A DNA stretch of 64,000 nt from Dipteronia dyeriana (Eukaryota; Streptophyta; Magnoliopsida; Sapindales; Sapindaceae): positions 8,419,596 to 8,483,595 of the forward strand of contig CM065298.1 of NCBI GenBank assembly GCA_032871835.1. Reading direction: 5' to 3'. This document shows, piece after piece, positions 56,130-64,000 of the stretch. Position 1 is the stretch's first letter, and each line of letters starts with the position of its first letter. The notes beneath the pieces were generated by a model. It had not been told where the DNA came from. It saw only the letters and a program-made list of their open reading frames with translations, and searched no databases. The translations under genes and the position numbers were made by a program.

Positions 56130-56600
56130 TCTAATAATCCGTCTTCTCCAGTTCTCCTTCTTGAAATGATTTCTAAAGAAGGAAAACACTCCCACTCTGA
56201 CTTGATTGGGACCCGAGCAAAGTCCTCTGTTAATCATCAATTCCCTTAAAAAAAAAAATAGATTTCCTTCTGACCATAGAAGTGAGATGAAAGAACTTAG
56301 AATTTCTATCCCCCACTTTTAACCACCTCACCCTGGAGATCTGTCGCCAATTCTGCTCTTCCACCTTAATGTGCTTCCATAATTTCAATAAACAATCAGC
56401 TCGAGCTTGCCACAACACCTGAGACCACCCTTACATCTCAGTCTGCCTTTGAACTTTTGCAAGCTTTGTCTGATGACCACAATACTTCCTTAAAGGTTTT
56501 CACAGCCTTAGTTTGGGAAAGAAGCTTCACATCTAGATCCTCCCATGTTACGATTTTTCCAAAAGAAGCCGCAACCCCGTCCATCAAAACCTTGTCTTCT
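56130..56600 (-). pseudogene. LINE segment between endonuclease and RT
   Basis: On the minus strand the reading VEEQNWRQISRVRWLKVGDR, then NSKFFHLTSMVRRKS (56418-56230), is the typical plant LINE block ExxWRQKSRxxWLxxGDRNTKFFH. A FRNHFKKE-like part follows nearer 56160. Upstream (56671-56438) is a degenerate KL...QTKAVKTFKEVLW stretch. Frames shift between these pieces. It joins the endonuclease part at 59660 and above once the insert at about 56600-59660 is removed. Confidence 0.7.
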
Positions 56601-59600
56601 ATTGGTTGCCAAATAGGCAAACAAAAATGATAAAAACATCGCAAAGTGTATAAATCGTAATGATAGCACATTGGAAAAGCAAGGATCGTTCATACAGAGA
56701 ATTAATTACCTATTAAAATATCAAGTTTATAACTACGACACTCTAGGACTTTAATCTAACTAAAAATAAAAAAACAAACACTCTAACTCACACATGAGTG
56801 AGGGGTTTTGAATTGATTATTTAAACTAAAGAAAAACAATATTAAAAACGCAGCAGAAAAATAATGGAAGAAATAAAATAAAGAAAGATACTAGTTATAA
56901 CTTCCTATCCACCACTAAATAAGCATCCAGTCCATAGATAATAATGAAGTTATGGAGAAATTGAATTCATCATGTAAGAAAAATAATACTTCATTAAAAC
57001 AAAACTAGTCTATGAAATTGAAATAATGTTTAGAGCTTTAAGTTAGCCCTAACTAATAAGGAAACTAAAAAGATAAATTGTAACACCCATGTCTTAGGCC
57101 CAATTGAAAGGCCCAATTTGAAAATAAAATGAGATAAGCGTGAAACAGAAAGGCATCAGATGAGTAAGCCTAAGTGGATTGTATGGCTGACACGCAGCTG
57201 TGAGCTTGGTTAATTAGTTCACAACTTCAGCTGTGTCCTTCCATGAGTATATATATGAGGATAAATGTCGTGAGAGCTAGAAAGCAGTAGAATCAAGCAG
57301 AAGAAAGGAAAGAGAAGAAAAGAGAAAAGTCAGTGAAGCTCTCGTAATTTCAGATTTCAGTTGATTCTTCTTTGATATCCAGTTTCTAATTGGATCTTGT
57401 GATTGATAGGGAAAGAAGACGAAGGGAACCTAGCATATTCAGTCTAAGATAAGCTTGACATCTAAGTTGTGAGTGAATTAAGTTTCAGTTCTGTTTTTAA
57501 CTCAAGTTTACAGTTTTATGCTTTAATTGTTGCAAATCATTTTAAGCTTTTTATTGCTTTTCATGATTGATGGTGAGTATACAGAGAACCAAAAATATAT
57601 ATTTATGCTTATATTAGCATTTAGAAACAGTATATTATTTTATGAATTATCAAGAAGAGATTATGATTTCTATAAAAGCACCATGTACCCTTCCCCAGTT
57701 ATGATTATTGTTGGCTTTTGGGGCCGTTCTACACGTGTATGTCATGAGTCGCTCTACATGTGCATGACCAGAGAAAGAGTAATAGAATCGCTCTGCACTT
57801 GTATGACCAGAGAGTCGCTCTGTCCGAGCATGACCAGAGAAAGAGTAATTGAGTCGCTCTGTTCGGGTATGACCAGAGATTATTCATGACTGCGTTTGTC
57901 TGAATATATTTCGGCTTACGTATGGAGGATATTCCCGGTACGAATTTGGTGAAGATTAAGATTTTATAAAGCATTTATTCTTATTCAGCAAAGAGAAGCA
58001 TTCAGTTTATTCAGTTTATTCAGTACAAAGTAGATATTTATCTTATACCATGTATTGCTGAATGCTTATTGTAAAGTGGTTTAGAAAAGTGTTTTCAAAA
58101 GTTTTTTCAAAAGTTTTCATTCACTCACTAGGCGTTAGCGCTCATCCTTTCACTCTTAAAAATTTATCCAGGTAGCTGTTCGGTTGTGCAGACTCAGAAG
58201 TTTTGAGGTGGGCCACTCGATGACATTATGAAGCATAAAAGTCATGCATTTTAAATTTTCATGTACATATTTAATTATATGAGGTCAGCATGGTCGGGAC
58301 GGTAAGCATGGTCGGGATAGTAGGCATGGTCGGGATGGTAGCATGGTCAGAACGTGGTCGGATTTCTACTTGGTATGTTCGGCCTACTCGGCCTACTCGG
58401 CCTACTCGGCCCATATTTCCTACTCGGCCCACTTGACCTACTCGGCCCACATGCCTATTCGGTCTACTTGGCCTACTCGGATTTCTTACTCGGCCTGTTC
58501 AGTTTCCCACTCGGGATGGACTGGTTACTTAGATTTTAAAGTGGTCGGTTTTTGGTCCGAACGGTCATTTTTGATAAACTTTGTAACGGATGAAAATATA
58601 TGTAAACAAATTATAAATATGTACATTTTGTACTCTAGTATTCTCCTCACATTTTATTTGATTCAAACAAGTATTTCCGATGGAGATTTCAGTAGAAAGT
58701 CCTTTTATTATGCTAGAGAATGTAGAGCCCATAGGGTTTCCCTTGTACTCAAGAGAGGAGTCGGGGCAGCCCACAGGGCCTCCCTCGTACTCAAAAGAGA
58801 GGAGTCGGGGTGGGTCCTGTCATAAATAAAATATCTAATCTAAAGAAAGGTAGAAAAAGAGAATGTTGATGAAGTCTTCAATCTTCAATCTTCAAATCTC
58901 CACTCTTAACGATTCTCTTGCGGAAGCTCTTATTAATTATAGGCGAACTCCTTGTAGATTCCCATTTTTCTTTGTTGTAAGAAACACACCAAGTAGGAAA
59001 GAAGAATTAAACATGGAATGAGAATCTTTTTCTAACTTATATTTCTTTGATGATTGATTCCTAATTTGAGTTTAGGAAGTTTCCTAAACAAGTCTTGCTC
59101 TTATAAAGTCATTAGGATTTGATTTGGGAAGTTTTTGGGATAATTTTGGATCAATTCGGGTGGAAATCTGCAAAAAATACATAAAACCATGGTCTGGGTT
59201 GTTCCATAGGTTAACCGCGGTCCAAACCGCGGTGTTGCTCTAGAATGTTCCGTTACTCTAGCCGATATGTAGGTCGTTATGCATGAACGCTGTTTAATCC
59301 GTAATAGACTTTTCTAGCTCTAACATTCTGTTACTAAATTGGTCATAACTTCCTCTAGAAAACTTTGATCGATAAACTAAAAAGTGCACCGAAAACTAGA
59401 CATCAGAGACTATTCGAAAACATATAGATCTCAACCTGAGTGGATCTGAGGAGGGAGATATGGTCTTCACAAGTTGGATGTGCTGTAAAGGCATTTCTTC
59501 AAACTTTTTCTAAAATCACATTGTTGTTTTCAAACTAACTTTAAGAGCTAACTTCTACACAATCTCAACAAATATTCAATTTGACTCAAGAACAAAACAT

Positions 59601-59660
59601 AAAACATAGAAATTATAGGTCTCAAATATCAACATTTATCAATATAATATCTTCTAACCT
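56600..59660. mobile_element. Unclassified repeat inserted in the LINE, itself carrying solo LTR E9
   Basis: About 480 bases before E9 and 840 after it are not LINE or chromovirus sequence. The left part has CAAGGATCGTTCATACAGAG and ACGCAGCAGAAAAATAATGG. The right part has GTTAACCGCGGTCCAAACCG, with ACCGCGGT repeated. I see no coding region, and the ends and target duplication are not resolved. LINE reading resumes on both sides (pre-RT below 56600, WGPKPFRFDN at about 59670-59700), so it is an insertion of some kind. Its class is unknown to me. Confidence 0.45.
57079..58822 (+). mobile_element. E9: solo LTR
   Basis: It runs from TGTAACACCCATGTC to GGTCCTGTCA with the perfect duplication TAAAT at 57074-57078 and 58823-58827. 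No internal region is present. It contains the palindromic upstream motif, a TATA stretch near 57247-57256, GAGTCGCTCTGC repeats near 57744-57872, the minisatellite near 58283-58510 and the doubled terminal motif near 58723-58815. Confidence 0.93.
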
Positions 59661-60463
59661 ATTATTGTCGAACCGAAAGGGTTTGGGACCCCAATCCTAA
59701 ACTGGTTCCGCTAACACAGTAAGATTGTGATCTGACACACTCTTATTAAGGCCCCTTTTGGACCAAGAAAGGAAAGTTAGAGAGCACAGAAATCTATCCA
59801 GCCTTGCCCATGACACCATCTCTATATTGTTAGACCAAGTGAAATTCAGACCCTGAGGGTATGTCTACCACTAAAGCCGAAGCAATAAACTCACTAAAGT
59901 TCCTTATTGAACTAACATTACAAGACTTTCCCTTTCATTCCCATGACTCCACCACTGTGTTGAAATCACCTTCTAAAACCCAAGGCCCTGGTAAGGAAAC
60001 TTGTGCACTTAAAATAAACTCCCACAAAATATGTAAGCGTTACAAATTCATGCATTAACTGAGAACAACTCCTTTTTTAACATGCAAACGTTACAGAATA
60101 CGACCTCCTTTTTTATTCTAGTTAACTCCTCTGAGACAATGATGCATCGTTCATTACAGATTCATGCATTAACTGAGAACAACTCGTCAACTCCTCATCC
60201 CATAAAGTAATTAGCCCACTCGTGGAACCAATCGCCTCTACTCCCACGCCTTTGGTAAGCAAAGAACCACCTAGGAACTTAATAATCCTATTATAAAAGT
60301 GACTCAACTTAGATTCCTGAATCAAAATTAGAGTAGGCTTGATTCTATAAACCAAGTCTCTAACCACCCTTCTCTTATCAAACGTCCTCAGGCCCCTCAT
60401 ATTCAAGTTAATTGCTATCATCACACACTGGAATCCACCGACCCTCAACGACCGAGCCATCAC
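59660..60463 (-). pseudogene. LINE endonuclease domain (broken)
   Basis: The minus strand encodes NLNMRGLRTFDKRRVVRDLV, then KPTLILIQESKL, the N-terminal blocks of the AP-type endonuclease of plant LINEs (N-x-R-G-L, Q-E-S/T-K). Further on are a TSGLITLWDEEL block, MVSWARLDRFLCS-like and SDHNLTVL, then DWGPKPFRFDN near 59680. Several frame breaks occur. In a live LINE this domain nicks target DNA to prime reverse transcription. Confidence 0.78.
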
Positions 60464-61281
60464 TTTTTGTTGCTATTAGCGAAAAATCTCTCCACGGCCT
60501 ATTTTTCTCTTCTACAAATTTCTTCAGAGACCTTGTCCTCTTCTCAGTTGATATCAAACCCTATAGTCAAACTAGTTTCTATTACCTTTAAGATTTCATC
60601 ACCTAGATCCCACGATCCTTCCAGGTTTACCATCTCAATCATGGAGTCTACAACACCGCTCACACGACCAGCAGATTGTGATTTGCCCCTAGCTACTCCT
60701 TCTTCCATGACCTTAACAACTTCCACCTCTAGATTCTACCCATGTTGCTTCATAGAACCCTTTTTTTTTCTTTTTGCCTCGCTCTGACCATATTAAATAG
60801 AGTTCTTACACTTGTTAATCCGTGTTAACATCCTATGACTCTTAGAAGAATTGGCGGCTTTCCTTTCTAACTTCCCAGGAGCTCTGACTGGAAAATCTAC
60901 AGGAGAGAACAACACACCTTCCTCAACTTCGACCACATTATGAGCAAGCTCTCCCACACAATTTGTTTCTGTCGAAGAACTTGCCAAATCAGGGGTTGCC
61001 CTTATATTTCTGGCTGGGCTATGACGAGATAAGTCTTTAACCTCAACCGAATGGGCCAGAACCACATCCTCCACTAGTTCGATCATTAGGCCTCGTTAGG
61101 TATCCCTTATCTTTTCAAGCCCATTTTCTACATATTTAGCCTAATCGCCCAGCTTACAGCCCAAGTCCACTACTATGTTACCCTCATTAAGTTGACCCAA
61201 GTCCACAAGTGGGGATTCACCCCTGAACTTTGGAAAATAAGAAAAGTGCCTCTCCTTACTTTCACTTTCATCGAGAGAGGA
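60464..61281 (-). pseudogene. LINE ORF1 C-terminal part and linker (broken)
   Basis: This is the minus-strand continuation upstream of the endonuclease. A 97-residue open stretch (61086-60793) is rich in charged residues and has no domain I recognise (VEVKDLSRHSPARN, KAANSSKSHRMLTRINK). The position and strand fit the low-complexity region between the LINE nucleic-acid-binding part and the endonuclease. It is interrupted at 61281 by E10. Confidence 0.55.
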
Positions 61282-62956
61282 TGACAGGACCCACCCCGAC
61301 TCCTCTCTTGAGTACGAGGGAGACCTTGTGGGCTGAACTTTTACTATCATGATAAAAGGACTTTTTATTAAAATTTCCATAGAAAATACTTGTTTTTAAA
61401 CATAAACAAAATGTAAGGAGAATATTGGAGAGTGCAAAATGTACATAATTGCAATTTCTTTTCAAATTTTTGTTCGTTACAAAAAGTTTGTCAAAAATGA
61501 CTGATCGGACCAAGAACTGACCACTTTAAAAACTAATACATCAGTCCATCCCGACCAGAAATCCGAGCAGGCCGAGTAAGAAACCCGAGTAGGCCGAGTA
61601 GACCGAATAGGCCATATGGGCCGAGTAGGTCAAGTGGGCTGAGTAGGCCGAACAGACTGAGTAGAAATCCGACCACGCCTATCATTCCGACCATGCCTAC
61701 CGTCCCGACCATGCCGACCTCATATTTCTAAATATGTACATGAAAATTTAAAATGCAAGACTTTTATGCTTCATGATGTCATCGAGTGGCCCACTGTAAA
61801 ACTTTTGAGTCTGTACAACCGAGAAGCTACCTGGATAAATATTTAAGAGTGAAAGAATGAGCGCTAACGCCCAGTGAGTGAATGAAAACTTTTAAAAACA
61901 CTTTTCTAAACCACTTTGCAATAAGCATTCAGTAATACATGGTATAAGATAATATATCTACTTTCGTACTTAATAAATTGAATAAACTGAATGCATCTCT
62001 TTTCTGAACAAGAGTAAGATACTTTATAAAATCTTAATATGCACCAAATTCGTACCCAGGGATATCCTCAATACGTAAGCCGAATTACTTCGGCCAAACA
62101 CAGAGTCATGAATAACTTCTGGTCATACCCGTGCAGAGCGACTCAATTACTCTTTCTCTGGTCATGCTCGGGCAGAGCGACTCTCTGGTCATACAAGTGC
62201 AGAGCGACTTTATTTCTCTTTCTCTGGTCATGCACTTGCAGAGCGACTCATGACATACACATGTGTTGAACGGCCCCAAAAGCCAACCATAATCATAACT
62301 GGGGAAGGGTACATACATGGTGCTTTTGTAGAAATCATAATCTCTTCTTGATAATTCATAAAAATAATATAACTGATTTTGAAAGCTAATATAAGCATAA
62401 AATATATACTTTCAGTTCTCAGTATCATCACCATCATAAAAGATAATAAAGCTTAAAAGATTTACAACAATTAATTTTAAGCATAAAGCTGGAAGCTTTT
62501 GAGTTAAAATCAAAATTGAAACTTAATTCACTCACAACTTAGACGTTAAGCTTAATTCGGACTGAGTATGCTAGGTTCCCTTACTTCGTCTCTTTTCCCT
62601 AACAATCACACAAGATCCAATTAGAAACTGGATATCAAAGAAGAATCAACTGAAATCTATAATCACGCGAGAGAGCTTCACTGACTTCTCCTCTTTCCTT
62701 TCTTTTCTTTCTTTTCTTTCTTTTCTTCCGCTGGATTCTACTGCTTTCTAGCTCTCACAATGTTTATCCTCTAATATATATACTTATGGAAGGACACAGC
62801 TAAAGTTGTGAGCTAATTAACTAAGCTCACAGCTGCCTGTCAGCCATGTAATTCACTTAGGCTTACTCACCTGATGCATTTTCTGCTTCATGCTTATCCA
62901 ATTTTTCTTTTTCAAATTGGGTCTTTCAATTGGGCCTGAAAGACATGGGTGTTACA
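61282..62956 (-). mobile_element. E10: solo LTR in the LINE
   Basis: It spans TGACAGGACCCACC to ATGGGTGTTACA with the perfect duplication GAGGA at 61277-61281 and 62957-62961. It has one copy of the terminal 45-base motif, like E1 and E2. The minisatellite is at about 61555-61720 and the GAGTCGCTCTGC repeats near 62130-62250. No internal region remains. Confidence 0.93.
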
Positions 62957-64000
62957 GAGGATGACCAACTTTTCCTCCATTTCACCCCTCTTGCTCCCAT
63001 AGCTACCCATACATTTCCCAATGACTAACTTGGCATTTACGTGAAAAGGTGTGACAAGACTGGCTTTCAGTTTCCTATGCATCACACATTTCCTTTGACA
63101 CTAGCTTTCTTCTTATAAGATCCAACAACTTCATTTTTATAATGAAAAACCATCTGGTCTGAGTTGACCTTACCCAGAAGACCTATTTTTCTATTAATGC
63201 CAGCCTTGACAAATATCTAATTTTCCTTAAAACCTGTAGCCATTCACTTTCATAGAGAAATGATGACCAACTTTCCTCCATTTCACCTCTCTTGCTCCCA
63301 GCTCTACCCATACTTTTCATAATGACTAACTTGGCATTTGCGAGAAAATGTGTGACAAGTCTGCCTTTCAGTTTCCAATGCATCACATATTTTCCTTTGA
63401 CACTAGCTTTCTTCTTATAAGATCCCATAACTTCATTTTTCTAATGAAAAACCCTCTGGTCTGAGTTTACCTTACCCAAAAGGCCCATTTTTCTATTGAT
63501 GCCAGTCTTGATAAAGGACTATTTTTCCTTAAAACCTGTAGCCAATCTCTGAGAGGAATCGGGATTAGACAGTGTGTTTCCATAGACCCATTCCTATCCC
63601 TCGATACCATAACTATTCAGGGATAACTTTTAGGCTTCAATCGCCTACTAGCAATTGGACTTTACCTTATCTGCTCAATGATTCAAAAAAATTGCTAAGT
63701 TAGCCTTAGAAAGTCCTAACATTTTTGAAATCCTAAAATAGTCGACTGGAGTTGGATCATCCACCGAGGACATTGAGAAAGACTGAATTTTGATGACCGC
63801 CTTGATCTTTTCAGGACACCGGGATCCATGAGGAATCAATATCAAAGCTCTACCTCTATCCATCATCTTCCTTGTTAGAGTATCCTCTTCAATCAACAGT
63901 AGTTCACCCACTGCCTAATCCAATTTCATAAAGAAATCTTCACACCAGCAATGTAGAGGAATTCCCTTAAAATCAACCTAGGACAATCTAACTTGAGGAG
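62957..64000 (-). pseudogene. LINE ORF1 N-terminal region (broken, partly duplicated)
   Basis: The minus strand shows an open stretch 63911-63675 with MMDRGRALILIPHGSRCPEK and IKAVIKIQSFSMSSVDD, resembling the DUF4283/zinc-knuckle type ORF1 of plant L1 elements (an RGxPLHxW-like reading precedes it near 63980-63920). A second stretch, 63428-63183, carries KKKASVKGKYVMHWKLKGR. A segment of about 300 bases is tandemly duplicated here. The element continues beyond the window. Assignment rests on partial motif resemblance and on the adjoining endonuclease. Confidence 0.6.
62960..63545. repeat. Tandem duplication, about 302-base period, within the LINE
   Basis: GATGACCAACTTTCCTCCAT-like sequence starts at 62960 and again at 63262. 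The copies run in parallel through GCTTTCTTCTTATAAGATCC and TTCCTTAAAACCTGTAGCCA. The shared lead-in CACTTTCAT lies at about 61261-61271 (before E10) and 63244-63252, so the first unit is split by E10. Confidence 0.87.

Noticed and set aside
57527..57889. Open frame with repeated MTRERVIESLC units
   Set aside because: It is produced by the GAGTCGCTCTGC/ATGACCAGA repeats of the LTR, lacks conservation of length between copies and has no start context.

Overview
The window is plant nuclear DNA, most probably from a eudicot. It holds one intact 13-exon malectin-like LRR receptor kinase gene. Nearly everything else is LTR retrotransposons nested in each other, plus LINE remnants and a PIF/Harbinger-type MITE. 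At least ten insertions (called E1 to E10 here) belong to one Ty3/gypsy chromovirus family of Tekay/Del type. Their LTRs are about 1.4-1.9 kb and run TGTAA...TGTCA. The primer binding site is complementary to initiator tRNA-Met. A single gag-pol frame runs CCHC knuckle, protease, RT, RNase H, integrase and a C-terminal chromodomain. E1-E4 and E6 have internal regions. E5, E7, E8, E9 and E10 are solo LTRs.

Layout. 1-2310: 5' part of a different Ty3/gypsy element (Tat/Athila-like gag), minus strand. 2320-3165: degenerate 3' end of a receptor kinase gene, itself hit by a 5'-truncated LINE with a 14-bp target duplication. 3237-37916: element E1 (plus) and everything inserted in it. E2 (plus, 6175-13332, TSD TTACA) lies at its gag-pro junction, a MITE (15751-16497, TSD TTA) in its integrase, and E3 (minus, 18052-36948, TSD GTACY) in its 3' LTR. 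E3 is split by E4 (plus, 23266-33911), and E4 by solo LTR E5 (27787-29686, TSD TTCAG) and by a foreign, possibly mitochondrial, segment. Removing these nests gives E1, E3 and E4 internal regions of about 4.8 kb each, which supports the reconstruction. 37917-43478: intact receptor kinase gene and flanks. 43479-54669: E6, a diverged subfamily member (minus), with solo LTRs E7 and E8 in its RNase H region. 54670-64000: AT-rich DNA with a candidate TIR element, then a rearranged minus-strand LINE (ORF1, endonuclease, pre-RT part and an inverted RT piece). This LINE is interrupted by an unclassified repeat carrying solo LTR E9, and by solo LTR E10.

Before the insertions the locus appears to have been a tandem pair of receptor kinase genes in the same orientation. 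One copy is now a pseudogene cut off by retrotransposons, and about 34.7 kb of E1-centred DNA separates it from the intact copy. All gag-pol frames of the chromovirus family are broken, largely by CAA/CAG/CGA/TGG to stop transitions, the pattern expected of methylated, silenced repeats. I see no unknown multi-gene system. The observations most worth checking are the aberrant 25-bp flanking duplication of E4, the foreign insert in its gag, the Glu-to-Ser change in the kinase APE-type motif, and the variable minisatellites inside the LTRs.
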